Shown: positions 36,060 through 47,179, numbered from the stretch's first letter. The stretch: DNA of 64,000 bases from Hippasteria phrygiana (GCA_037893225.1 JAZGUH010000409.1:558001-622000); one strand, 5' to 3'. Made by a program: numbers and translations. Notes: a model not told the origin generated them from the letters alone.

Positions 36060-37053
36060 AAAGCTAGTAAGCGACACTGTTTAAAAACAAGATCGACAAG
36101 GATTAGTTAAGCATTTGGTCGGCCATTGGCGGATTTTGCCTGGTACCCAGTGGCGCAACTGGGTGAAATTTCTAGGGAGGCACCTGGGGGTGCACAATTA
36201 TTTTTCATATATAGTTTGTATATACATACAAATGGTCCCCGATCGAATCTAGCTGCAAACCTTCAGCCGCTGGATTCACGTCATACACCAGACACAATCC
36301 CAAACTTCTTGCCCCACTTGTTTTTAACAACTAACACTCAGAACAATGATGTCACTCTTGTTAGACGATTTCGGGCGATTACTTCAATCAATCCGGTGGC
36401 CTGTGGCAAATTGTACCATCCCGCATTAGGCTTATTCACATAAAGAAAAATCACTTGCGGATAAGAGGATACGTTCATGGCTAAACGTTCTACGTCATCA
36501 AAACTCCGCTAGTAATTTTCAGGCAAATTTTAAACTTTTGTGTAAACGGAGAACATTTTTTCTCACCAATATAGGACGACAAAACGCTGCTTTTTTATAT
36601 ATGTTACAGCATTTTCCAGATTTTCTAATTCTGAATAAATTTTCTCTGTCGATTCCGTCCTGCAGAAAACGCAACTTCACGGCTGCAACACTCTTGAGCA
36701 CAATTATGATCAGGCCTGGCAGTGTAAATGGGATAATCTGGTCTGAATGCAATTAGTGTTTCCCGTCGGAGATCACGTTCTGCAGTACCCAAATGGTTAG
36801 CAACTGGCCTTTCTATGTCGACAAATTCGATTGGTTGAGTCTTGACTTCTTGGCGGCCTTGGTCACCAGTAATTCGCGCCAACCTGAATTCACGCTGAAT
36901 GCTTTCTGATTGACACTTAGTAGGTCAGCAGACTGCAGCCAGCGTACAACGTGCACAATGCACACTAGACCGGTAAGAAGAATGTGAGGTACGTGCACAT
37001 ACATGCGCATTCAATATAGCTGGAGGCAGATGAGCTGGGCGATCAGTGTTTGT
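36060..37053. other. No gene recognised; isolated hAT-like end
   Basis: CAGTGGCGCAACTGGG at about 36149 resembles the hAT-like ends in this window but has no visible partner. Nothing else supported. Confidence 0.35.
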
Positions 37054-37282
37054 CAGCGGCGTAGCCAAGGGGGGACGTTGGGGTGGGGGGCACGCCCCCC
37101 CCCATAAAAATAGTCTCCCCAGTCGCCCCCCCCCAACTGTAAATTTCGCAAACGGAGAAAATAATAGTATTAAGAAAAATACGGTGAGCGCCCCCACTGT
37201 AACATCCAGCAGCCCCCCCCCCCCCCCCCCCACCCCCAGTCCCCCACTCTCCCCTATTTAAGGAGCCCTGGCTACGCCGCTG
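37054..37282. mobile_element. hAT MITE, CAGTGGCGTAGCC family, copy 1
   Basis: The ends CAGCGGCGTAGCCAAGG and CCTGGCTACGCCGCTG are inverted. The flanking octamers GTGTTTGT and GTGTTCGT differ at one base, supporting an 8-bp target duplication. G runs on the left face C runs on the right, so the arms could pair. Confidence 0.8.
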
Positions 37283-38910
37283 GTGTTCGTACGCTGTTGA
37301 CTTGATAATCAAAAACAGTTTATCACCGTTTTCTTTCCAAAATGGTTAAAACCAAAGGTCCGTGGTTAAAAGCTCTGAAAACAACACTAGCCTAATTTCT
37401 AAGTATAACATGCATTTTATATCTACTTCAGCGAAACGAAACTAACAAAGACCGAAAAATTCTGAACGAGCTGCACTATCAGTCAACCTTAAGAGACAAA
37501 ATACGTTTACCCTTTAAATTCACTGATAAAAAAGTAACATGAATAAGGAAATGCATTGACACACATTCATGTAATTGTCAGCCCCGCGACCTATTTTGGA
37601 AAGTGTGGAACGGCTTTAAGAATCAAGAAGGGCGTTGCCACTTGTATCTCTGCAAATTCTTCAAATTAAGCGTGGATTTGTGCATGATTTACAAACACGC
37701 GTCATATTACAAATGGAGAGGTTGTCATCCCGTATTTGATTACCAAGACTGCCAATATTTGGAGAATGAAATACCGCGCCCACGGGCGCTGCACTTAAAA
37801 CTGAACGGCCTCGCACCCGGCTTGCTCTCGCAATTACACACAACTGACTGATGCTGCTTTAGGCTCCGGAGTCTATTTCCTCCGCGTAATCTAAGGAATT
37901 GAAGAATCTAGCCACGCATCCCTCCCTCGTCCCCGGGAATACGAAACCCAATCGACGTCTTGTTGTATAGATTCAGCTTGGGACGGGGCAAACAGGGATC
38001 ATTCATTCAATTCCATTGTGCGTTAACGGCTATTATTGACATACTTCATTTGGCGCAATATTGCGTCTTAAATGTCTCTAAAATGTTTCTGTGAATAGTC
38101 TGGCCAGCTATGGCTATATACCCCGATCTGTGTGAAACCGAATCGTGTGGCTGTAAACTTCCACGGTTCGTTCTCTTTGTGAACAGCTTGCCTTGTTAAG
38201 TAAATAAAAGGCTGTTAGTAGTTATTATTCCTAATTCTGGACGGAGGTCTGTTTATTTTGAATATAATTCTTTCTCCATTGAGAAAACTATGTATTTTGC
38301 CTCGCACCGCCTGACATAAATTATGCTTCATAAATAGAAATCGATGATTAAATAAAAATCGATGAGTAAACTTTTTTGTCTGAAGTGTCAGTGGTGTTTA
38401 TAATGAGTACTCTCGTGACGTTCAAACATTCTGGATGAAGGTTATTACTGGCGCACAATATTCCATCCACCTCATCTCATATACTGACCACATCATACAT
38501 CAGCAATAACGATCAAGGGTGCACAGTCATTGGCCCAAAATTGGCTGTGACGAACCAATCACATAATGCTCTAAAATATTTGTCTCATGCTTTGAGAGCT
38601 ATGCAGTTGAGGAATTGTATAGAAACAGTGTATCGCCTTAATGCGGGACTGTAAGCTTTTCCTTCTAAATGAATCGTTGCAGAGGACGAGCCCTGAGCTA
38701 CGTCGTAAATAGATTTTTTTCAAAGACTGCGCGTTGGGTTTTAGCACTTTAATATCACCCAACAATCATTGGTCAGTCCCATAAATTGAAAAGGAAGTAA
38801 TCAAATGAGTCGAGCTTCAGTTTGGTGTATAGTTTAGTCACCGTGGCCATGTCCCGATTTTGTGTTGGAATATTCACATTGATGCTTTGGAACTTTATCT
38901 GGAGGTGATC
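37283..38910. other. No gene recognised
   Basis: No supported exon or element. Short open frames only. Confidence 0.45.
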
Positions 38911-39112
38911 TACACTGTAAAAACGTTGGGTAAACATAACTGGGCAACTGCTATTTACCCAACATTGGTATTAATACCACATTGTTGGTTAATTCAGGTA
39001 AAAATGGAACAATTGTTGGGAAGAATTTGCCCAAGATTGTGGGTTGTTCATATGTTGCCCAACATTGGGCAAAATATCAACCCATTTTGACAAACTTCCT
39101 TTTTACAGTGTA
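38911..39112. mobile_element. CACTGTAAAAA MITE with TTGGGTAA subrepeats
   Basis: TACACTGTAAAAACGTTGGG faces TTTTTACAGTGTA, with TA at both outer edges. The interior repeats CCAACATTGG, TTGGGCAA and TTGGGTAA in both orientations. Shorter relative of 33161-33478. Confidence 0.8.
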
Positions 39113-40902
39113 TACCATTAGCTGGCGCCAATCCAAGAATGATGTGACCGGCGACATATTACGCTGATAAAATTATGAGGCATCCATCTTTAAATGGATG
39201 GTTACGGTCATGAGCAAAGAATTTACTGCCGGCTCATTTTTAAGATTTGGTTTTGTGTATTGGGTTTTAAAATAAACTGGCAGGGAACTATGTTAAACGA
39301 AGCTTTATCTTTACAAAAGAAACTTTCAAAGCCACAATTTGTTCGTAGTTTAGGTCTTTTAAAAGTGCTATTTACAAAGGTCCACTTTAAAATTAAAGTA
39401 AAATAGACCTACCTATTGGGCAGACAAACAAGCGCAAGGAATTACAAAACATTATATAAAGGCAGAACACAACAGGTGTAAAAAGCTCATGCGAGATGCA
39501 GGATACATTTTTATCTGTTTTGTTCAATTTTGATTAAGTTACTATAGGGTGCAGGTGTCCTAGTCCCGAAGGAATTATACCTAGGAGCGATAACTCTTTC
39601 TTTTCACCTAAAATGTGCACGATATATGTGCCTCTCTGGCAATTTTCACTGAATTCGTTTTCAGATTCGGTTGCGATATATTGGGAAGGGAAACCCTCCA
39701 GACATAGTATTTGCTTATTGTCGTGACTATACTTCCCATGTCAGGACTACTCTTGAAATACCGCCTATATACGTGATACCGAACAGCAGGACTATTCCTG
39801 CCGTGTCATGAGTGATATATTCCGCGCTGAGACTAATTGATTAGAAGCTCATGTAATACCAAAGATGCATTACACGTCAGTGCGACCAACAAGCGATCGG
39901 TATAGTCCACCATCTATCACCGGGCGTGACGTGTGTACACCTATAAGCTGAAATGAGGTAATGGGACGTGCTTGGTGTATTAGCACGGAGCCGGGTTAAG
40001 TGATGCGACGATTCACGCTATAAGCCCACCTGATGATTTCCGATGTCGATTCATATAAGTATGGGAGGCAAAGTTGTTCCTTGAATGGGTCGAGATAATG
40101 TCGTGACAGACGAACCCGACTAAGCTTTTATGGACAGGATAAATGCGGCCATGATGGGTGTAGGGTGGGGCTTCCATATGTGCAGTAAGCTATATGCACT
40201 GACTGTATTCTGTCGCCTAATCTAGGGGTTGACAAAAGGATGGTATGTGGAGGCCCCCAAGCAATGGCTGCCTGTGCTGGACTTTTACATGCCAAACAAA
40301 GTCGAATTAGTTTAAACGTCTCATGGATTTGAAGCCGGACAAAAACGCCGTTCTTCAACAGTAATCCACGTCAGCAAGATGTGGCTAATTCACACATCAG
40401 AGGTTTATACTTGGTCATCAAACCCAATACCTCAAACTCCCCTGAAAAACGTGGCAGATCTTTCTAATTTCTAAATTCTTAATGTCAAAGAAAAGAAGTG
40501 AAATGGACCACGGCTTACTTTTAGAGCTTAAAATTTTTGTGAAAACTGCGTTCTTTAATAACCTCACGTGGCTTCATTGGTTAATTTGAGGCCAATTATT
40601 ACTGAATTAGCAGTTATAGTGCGCTTGATGTAAAATTTCTAGACAATTTCAGGATTTCTAGACAATAATATGTCCGCAGGCCATTATGTCTGCACCCTTA
40701 ACTCCGAAGCATTAGTCCCAACTGGTGGTATTTCGATATGGCTGAGGGGTGCAAATCTGTCGCAAATCCTTCATTTTCATGCACAAGTAAGTATAATGTT
40801 AGCTATTTTATTTTTCATTTTTTTTAGTTTAAGATTATACTGTCCGTCATTTTTAAATTTTAAATATTCATTTTTAAGAAATCCTCAAGTTCAGTTATCA
40901 AA
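39113..40902. other. No gene recognised
   Basis: AT-rich, no supported gene or element with clear ends. Confidence 0.45.
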
Positions 40903-41205
40903 TAATAGGTTTTCCCGCACATTTTAAAACTTTCTTAAAATTCAAATTCCAAAACGGTTAACTTCAATTTCGTCTCGAAAATTCCCGACCTTGCATATCC
41001 CATGTTAAATTTCGTCTTTGGTCGCTCATGTTCGCACGTTGTCCAAACAATTTCATACATTTGCCATACTTTTTCGTAAAAAAACAATTCAATTTCGTCG
41101 TCCGCAGTTGCCAGGATATGCAAGGTCATAAATTTTCGAGACGAAATTGAAGTTAACCGTTTAGGAATTTGAATGAAAAAAGTAAAATGTGCGGGAAACC
41201 TATTA
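40903..41205. mobile_element. Long-TIR MITE, about 303 bp
   Basis: The ends TAATAGGTTTTCCCGCACAT and ATGTGCGGGAAACCTATTA are inverted. The arms continue over about 90 bp through AACGGTTAACTTCAATTTCG, TCTCGAAAA and CCTTGCATATCC. It is a near-palindrome with a unique centre. Superfamily not determined. Confidence 0.8.
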
Positions 41206-41558
41206 CTTTACAATGTCGAATTATGTCCGGCCTGACATTATTGTTACCAAGGGTGGATCTGCTGTAGGCCTATGCGTTAGAGGCGCGAAAGCAACCAATA
41301 AAAAACTGTATTTTTATTCAGAGGGTTGCAAGGATTATCACAAACTTGGAGGGCGCTCTTCAAAAACGTACACCATAATGTACATAACAGCTGTAAACAT
41401 ATTCGTGCAGCCTACGATACAAATTATTTATCACATGAGTTTATGTTTTGCAAATTGTTTGGAAAAATACGCCTATTTTTTCATGGTACAGGGAAATCGG
41501 TCAAAAAGTGGGAGGGTGATATTTACCCAGGGATTTACACCCATGAGGACGACCATGG

Positions 41559-41823
41559 CAGTGGCGTAGCCAAGGGGGGGGGGAGGGGTGGGCAAGGGGG
41601 GGGGGGGCAACTGCCCCCCCTGTGGGAACTCTTGCCCCCCCTCTTGCCCCCCCCCCCCCCCCCCCCCCCCTGGAAAATGGGGGGGGGGGGGGGGTCGCCA
41701 TCTGTAGTGTGTAGATATGCGTTTCTAAAGCGTGGACCCATTTAACAAAGTCGAATTTCCCCCTTTGAAAATAGCCATTCCCCCCGTTTGCCCCCCTCTA
41801 GGAAGAGCCTGGCTACGCCACTG
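41559..41823. mobile_element. hAT MITE, CAGTGGCGTAGCC family, copy 2 (perfect TSD)
   Basis: The ends CAGTGGCGTAGCCAAGG and CCTGGCTACGCCACTG are inverted. The 8-bp target duplication GACCATGG is exact (41551-41558 and 41824-41831), which identifies the hAT superfamily. The 265-bp interior is largely G and C runs, including C runs near 41640-41670. Confidence 0.9.
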
Positions 41824-42088
41824 GACCATGGTAAGACTCGAGCCAACGACACCAAACAGTCAAGAAATGAACGAATTTCTCTTTTATCCTTCCTCCAAAA
41901 TTCAGTCTTCAATTTTTCTCAGCGGTTTTCTTTATTGCATGGGTGAAAAATGAGAAAAGAAATATGTTCAACATGTTCTGTGTCATTGCAAAATCGACCA
42001 ACATTGTCAAAATAAGTTTGTTCGGTACCGGTACCGAGGAAAACCATGATATTTTCAGATGTTTTTGACGTTTTTAAGGAACAAGATG

Positions 42089-42573
42089 TTAAATGTATGA
42101 TTGGTCATTGTTGCAATTTTCAGAAATGGGGGGATTTGGGGGTTAGTATTTTATAGGAAATATCGTTCTACTGACCTGTTTAAAGTTTTGCGTTATTGGA
42201 TGGCGGAAAAAAACGAGAGAAAAACGGCGCTCGTTTTTAACCGTCGGGCGGATGATAGCCTTTAGTCAAGGCGCGCGTGGCTACATGGACGCGTGACGCG
42301 CCCCGAATGCCCGGCATGTCCGGGGCGCCACCACTCGTCCGGGTAGCCACGCGCGCCTTGACTAAAGGCTACAGGGCGGTTTTCCAACGATTTCCAGCTG
42401 GAAATCGTTGGAAAACGATATAAATTTCCACTTTTCTTGACAACGACAGCACACCTGGTGCCATCATTTCACAGGATGATTGCGACTACTATTAACTTAG
42501 TCTGGTAAGGTATTTCGTAATAATTCAGTAAAAACTAAATTGGAGGATTACCAATCGTGTACACTACCTTTAA
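42089..42573. mobile_element. TTAA-flanked MITE, copy 4
   Basis: TTAA lies at both ends. It has the same order of landmarks as the copy at 24230 in the same orientation: GATTTGGGGGTTAGTATTTT, the TAGCCTTTAGTCAAGGCGCG palindrome, TTTTCCAACGATTTCCAGC hairpin and ACTGAATTATTACGAAATAC (inverse). The left TIR has lost part of the GTAGTGTAC block; the right is intact. Confidence 0.85.
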
Positions 42574-42618
42574 TGAATGGGAATAAAAGTGTGCTGGAGC
42601 GTGTATAAACTTGTAGTC

Positions 42619-42702
42619 TATAACCGGTGACGGGCGTCGCCGATAATGGTTCGAGCCGAAGGCGAAAGCCATTATCGGCGACCAGGCTCCTCACCGGTTA
42701 TA
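42619..42702. repeat. Foldback of 84 bp
   Basis: TATAACCGGTGA and TCACCGGTTATA form the outer stem. GTCGCCGATAATGG and CCATTATCGGCGAC form the inner stem, with a loop containing TCGAGCCGAAGGCGAAAG. Too short for a gene; origin unknown. Confidence 0.75.
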
Positions 42703-43160
42703 AATCAGGAGTTTCAGATGCTTTGGGATCCATCTATTCTTCTACCATGGGATTTGCCTGAGCCTCTTCCTGTACCAGGTCTGTCACGCGTCCGTTTACA
42801 GTATCCACACAAGCAATAAAGAACCGGAGCCAGATATTCAATCTTCAACTGATAATTCTTCCGACAAAATATACCGCTTGCCAAGATTTCATTTTAAAAA
42901 TACAAAGACCTGAATGTTCATATTGCTTTATAATTTTAAAAATTTGTTTTACATGGACAATGTTGGTACAGTTTCGATTCTTTTCAATAAAACGTTCAAA
43001 CACCAGCAAATGAAGTAAAGCAGATAAGCATGGATAATCAAGAAATTAGTAAAGCAAAAATGTAAAAAATATATTGGCAAAAAAGGCAAGATTACTGAAT
43101 AATAGTCATAATAAAGCATTATTTTCTTAATGCCTCAAATTAAACAAAAAGTAATTCATA
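42703..43160. other. No gene recognised
   Basis: AT-rich filler between the foldback and the AAT/AAG tract. Nothing supported. Confidence 0.45.
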
Positions 43161-43226
43161 CTAGTACTACTAGTAATAGTAATAATAATAATAAGAAGAA
43201 GAAGAATAATAAGGAGAAGAAGAAGT
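43161..43226. repeat. AAT/AAG compound microsatellite
   Basis: TAG/TAA, then AAT, then AAG trinucleotide units in succession over about 65 bp. Confidence 0.8.
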
Positions 43227-43279
43227 CGAATATACTAGGGAGACTTATTAGAGTAGAACAAAAAGGGTTTGAAGGAGAC

Positions 43280-43500
43280 CGAAGGCTTTAAATAGGGAGA
43301 CATCTTCATGTCTCCCTAAGGTCACAAGTACCCTTTCTAAAGAGTGAATGTTTTGGGGTTTGGAGGTCTAACATTGTTGGAAATGCTCCTAAAATAGGAT
43401 TTCAGGTTCATTGCTCAAAGGGTTATTTTAGAATAGGTAAGTATAGTTTTGTGCTCAAGTCTATGGGAAGGTCTCCCTAATGTATCATTTGGGGGAATTT
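43280..43500. repeat. GGGAGACAT repeat family, copy 2
   Basis: AGGGAGACATCTTCATGTCTCCC plus TAAGGTCAC, read as a hairpin near the left, and GTCTATGGGAAGGTCTCCC plus TAATG at the right, mirror the 32572 copy in opposite orientation. The middle is diverged. Confidence 0.55.
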
Positions 43501-43710
43501 GTTATAATGACAGTAACAAAAGTGGACTCCAACTAGTCAATCATGCGGGTGATAGAGAGAATAATTCGAGCATTGACTATAATTGACCAAACAAACTATG
43601 TAACTCAACGTTTATTATAACAAATAGCAGCTTACATGTCTCAATTCTCGCCGCTCTGCCATTATTTCACTCAAAGAGGATGTGGATTTCTGAGAGAAAT
43701 ATGTGTCATT

Positions 43711-44103
43711 TAGTTTTAGGTAGATTAAGGTATATACAATAAAACAGGCAATTATTTCTACCGTGAAATAATGAAGAAGTTACCTTTGAGGGCTGTTCTT
43801 ATCAAGTCACGTCTAGCGCGCTGATTTGTCTAAAAGTCGTCGCTGGGGGAAGCAAACAAATATGACATCATGTTACGGCTTCTCCTTTTATGCCTATACA
43901 GTGCAAGCTGCAAAAGGGAAAGCGGTAACATGACGTCATATTTTTAAAGTTTTGTTTGCTGCCCCAAGCGACGACTTTTAGACAAATGGCAATAGTGGGA
44001 CTTGATAAACCGTGATAAAAAACAGCTCTCAAAAGTAACTTTTATTTTTCATAGCAGAAATAATTATGTTTTGTTGTAATATTCCTTAATCTACTTAAAA
44101 CTA
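43711..44103. repeat. Large imperfect palindrome, about 390 bp
   Basis: TAGTTTTAGGTAGATTAAGG at the left pairs with CCTTAATCTACTTAAAACTA at the right. Pairing continues inward through TTATTTCT, AAGTTACCTTTGAGGGCTGT, TTGTCTAAAAGTCGTCGC, GCAAACAAA and ATGACATCATGTTAC. It would give a hairpin with arms of about 180 bp. Probably a foldback transposon; no clear target duplication. Confidence 0.75.
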
Positions 44104-44451
44104 CAAAAAGACGCAAATTGCTCTTAGCAATCAACATCCTCTTGTTATGTACACGAAGTACATGTATCAGTGTTATGTATTCCTTTCACGAGATGTACAC
44201 AGAACGTGTGGGCGGAGCCTTTGTTGTGGCCGCACGCGCATCTTTTGTTCACGCACGTGGGTGACCCGCGTGTGACCCTAACTTTTGTGAATGAATGGGT
44301 CAAATTTGTTTCTGTGCACAAATCTCGTGTACGCTAGGTCTTTCGAGAAGCTGTGTAAAAGATAATTTTTTAGATGTAGGAAGTTTCCAGATTGTAAGAA
44401 TTCTCTAGAATTATAGTAATTTCTAGAATGTAGGAAATTAAGGGCTAACTT

Positions 44452-44459
44452 ATATAAGG
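44452..44459 (+). promoter_or_regulatory. LTR TATA box
   Basis: TATATAAG between direct AAGGGCTAACTT repeats, about 310 bp into the LTR, as expected before the R region. Confidence 0.45.
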
Positions 44460-44810
44460 GCTAACTTCACAACAAAATCAGGACTTTAGACGGACGGAGA
44501 ATTTCGTTGGGATTTTGGTTATCGAGTTCATCGAGCCGTTTCATTCGGACCTGTGACCTGTATATGACTCGTCTGCGTAGGAGCCGAATTTTATTTCCGG
44601 AAAAGAGACATTTATCTGTGAACTGTCGTCGGTTCATTATTTGGGGTCTCATATCCCCATATTTTCGCGACGGGGGCCAGTTTGTGTCGTTCCCCGCTGT
44701 TTTCGTCTCTCTTCGGCTGTTTTGGAGGTGAAGTCGCCCCGTGTTCCAGCTCGCTAAAAACCTGTATTCGCTCGCATTGTTGGAGTCGTCCTCGTCCGTT
44801 GCTGAGTGCC

Positions 44811-44890
44811 CAAGTCGTCCAAGTCCTCGCCCAAGTCCTCACCCATTGCAGAGCTGTCCAAGTCGTCTAAACCCTCGCCTGTATAAGTCC
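44811..44890 (+). repeat. Short CCAAGTCCTCGC/CAAGTCGTC repeats in the LTR
   Basis: Five or more irregular 9- to 12-bp units of CCAAGTCNTCNC over about 80 bp, within the downstream half of the LTR. Confidence 0.55.
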
Positions 44891-45114
44891 TTGCCGTAAG
44901 ATCTTTTAAGTTATATATTGTATAAGATCTTTTCTTAATTCTACACTTGTTAAACCCTATTGATTCTCGAATATTCTCAATATTAAATCACATTGTTTCT
45001 TTGTTCTTTATATCAGTGTGATCTTGTTTGATTTCTTTGTTGCATCTGAGAAAAATCAGACTTTTTCTAGTAATTTATATTTACGGATAGTCTGGAGATT
45101 TTCAGACCGTAACA

Positions 45115-45614
45115 CTCTTTAATACAGTACATTGGAACATATTGGTTTTGCTGCACAAAAGACTCCTGTTCTCTGTTTGACTTATCGGGGTCCGAGGGAA
45201 TTACAATGAAGGGCTAGCCACATAAGTTATATATCATTCAAAAGCTGATGAACTGGAGACTCTGAAGATATCAAAACTGAAAATCGATTTTGGCAACTTC
45301 GTCAGGGTTTCGTGGTGACAGGTCGTTATGTTTGGTGTTGAACATTTAACAGCATAGTTTTTGCAATGTGCACGCTTAAAACTAAAACCATAAATATAGC
45401 TCTATTCAAAACTTTCAAAATGTTATATCCAACATTTTAAAAGTGGTCGATGACCAAACACGTTTCAGGGTTGTTGTAAGTTATAATGAGACTAAGAACA
45501 ATAATAATTCAAAGCTAATAATGAGGGAAAGTCGTGGTGCAAATAACATTTTTGAAGTGCAACTAACATTTTTGAGGTGCAAAAATACATGAAGTATAAA
45601 TATATGCCAAGAAA
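45115..45614. other. Gap between solo LTR and tandem duplication
   Basis: No gene recognised. AACATTTTTGAAGTGCAA and ACATTTTTGAGGTGCAA near 45546 are a short direct repeat. Confidence 0.45.
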
Positions 45615-45867
45615 TGAAAATTTAGTAACAAAACCCTGAATATTATTACAAATACGACATGAAGTTATAGGAATGAATCATGAAATGAAATGTTCGGAAG
45701 CCGGTGTTAATTTTTAAGCTGCTATGTCTAGGCTTTAGTTGCTATCACCCTGAAAAAAAAACCAACCTGAATTTGTAATTTGTAAGCATTAGATAAGTTG
45801 TGAGCTTTTCAATGAGATATTCCACAAAATCTACCAACAATAAATAACCGATTTGATAGGTTTCAAT

Positions 45868-46006
45868 TTTCAAAGTGAACAAAGAAACTGGCTGGAGCGT
45901 GATTCGAGCCTGCGACCTCCGGGTTACCGTACCGGCGCTCTACCAACTGAGCTATCTTGCCCTATGTTGGCGGTCTCTCAAAGTGTCAGTATCTTTGTTC
46001 GGGTGG
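45868..46006 (-). mobile_element. tRNA-Thr-like short repeat, intact boxes (copy 1)
   Basis: On the minus strand GGGCAAGATAGCTCAGTTGG begins at 45962 and holds an A box, a D arm with GCTC/GAGC pairing, an anticodon arm with possible GGT anticodon, and a B box GCAGGCTCGAATC, ending at about 45890: 73 nt in all, normal tRNA size. The acceptor stem does not pair and position 33 is C, so it is not a functional tRNA. The tRNA part is bracketed by GAACAAAGA and TCTTTGTTC. Confidence 0.8.
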
Positions 46007-46207
46007 TTTCAATTTTGTTAATTAGAAGCAATTTTTTAGAAGTAAATATAAACATAAGAGCAGGACAAGAGTAGGACCTAACAAATAAAGGTTGCAGTAC
46101 ATCAGATCTTACCTTAAAACAAGAGGTCATAGGAAAACACGATGTAAGCATTTTCTAACGAATACAGAATTTGTTATATTTTTGGTTTAAAAGTTCTATG
46201 GCCGGGA

Positions 46208-46241
46208 CCCCCCCCCCCCCCCCGACCCCCCCCCCCCCCCC
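46208..46241. repeat. Poly-C tract
   Basis: Two C runs split by GA; the duplicate at 48479-48504 is one unbroken run of about 25 C. Confidence 0.9.
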
Positions 46242-46348
46242 ACGTCATTACCCCACCGTCATTACGCAACTGAGGGACCTCATAACGAGAAGGCTCGTTG
46301 GGCTAATACTGTCATTAAACATAAAAAGTATTCAATTTCGAGCAACAC

Positions 46349-46475
46349 CAGTGGCGTATCCAGGGGGCATTTGAGACGTCATAAAAAACAAAAGGAAATA
46401 GTGTTTTTGCGACGGTTTTAAGACGGTTCAAACGTTGTTTGCCCTCCCTGGCACAAAAAGCTGGATACGCTGCTG
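46349..46475. mobile_element. hAT MITE, CAGTGGCGTATCCAG family (copy 1, 127 bp)
   Basis: The ends are CAGTGGCGTATCCAG and CTGGATACGCTGCTG, with an exact 8-bp duplication AGCAACAC on both sides (46341-46348, 46476-46483). This identifies a hAT non-autonomous element. Compared with the copy at 48610 it lacks about 30 bp of G-run and TCCGGCGG sequence. Confidence 0.9.
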
Positions 46476-46820
46476 AGCAACACTGAAACCAAATAACTAT
46501 ACTAGAGGCGGCATTTCCCGATGTGTTGTGCAGATTTTGGGGTATGGCAAAACACTTTGCAAACGTGTTTGCTCAAATAATAGCCATTACTTTATTTCAA
46601 ACATATACAATTTCTTTAATGGTGCAACATTTCGCAATCCCGAAATTAATTGTGACTGCACCCATAAACGGTCAAAATATGCGAAAATTGAATTATAAAT
46701 ATGACTGCAGCGCATGTGAAGTAGGCCCTCTATGGAGGGGTACCAAAATATATTGAAGGCTTTAACCTCCATTACTCATCAGTGAAACTACACACAATAT
46801 TGATACAAAACCACACATAA

Positions 46821-47179
46821 CGGGCTTGCGGACACAATGGGGCGGACATAATGGGCCTGCGGACAGATTGGGGCGGACATAATAGGCCCGCGGACACAAT
46901 GGGGCGGACATAATGGGCTTGCGGACACAATGGGCGGACATTATGGGCTTACGGATACAATGGGGCGGACATAATGGGCTTGCGGACATAATGGGGTGGA
47001 CATAATGTGCCTGCGGACACAATGGGGCGGACATAATGGGCCTGCGGACACAATAGGGCGGACATAATGGGCTTATGGACATAATGGGACGGACATAATG
47101 AGCCTGCGGGCATAATGGGGCAGACATAATGGGCCTGAAAAGGGTGCGGACATATGGGCCACGCAGACATAATGGGCCT
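46821..47179. repeat. 31-bp minisatellite (copy 1)
   Basis: About eleven units of GCGGACACAATGGG followed by GCGGACATAATGGGCCT, two related half-units of 14 and 17 bp. The minus strand lacks stops in all phases. Because 31 is not a multiple of three, each frame cycles through the same peptides (PLCPQAHYVRPIMSA type) and produces false 120-170 codon open frames. Confidence 0.9.

Larger units (their letters stand above)
44143..45114 (+). mobile_element. Solo LTR (Ty3/Gypsy-like)
   Basis: The segment starts TGTTATGTACACG and ends GACCGTAACA, so it has the TG...CA ends of retroviral-type LTRs, and CTCT flanks both sides as an exact 4-bp target duplication. TATATAAG at about 44451 is a good TATA box and lies between two copies of AAGGGCTAACTT. 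AATATTAAATCAC at about 44980 could serve for polyadenylation. At 972 bp it is within LTR size range. No primer-binding site, gag or pol follows, so this is a solo LTR left by recombination. The family assignment rests on the duplication length and is weak. Confidence 0.65.

Noticed and set aside
45890..45962. Functional tRNA-Thr gene
   Set aside because: A and B boxes are good, but the acceptor stem does not pair and position 33 is C; the sequence is repeated inside a mobile-element-like unit.
46821..47179. CRISPR array
   Set aside because: Units are contiguous 31-bp tandem repeats without unique spacers, in a eukaryotic context.
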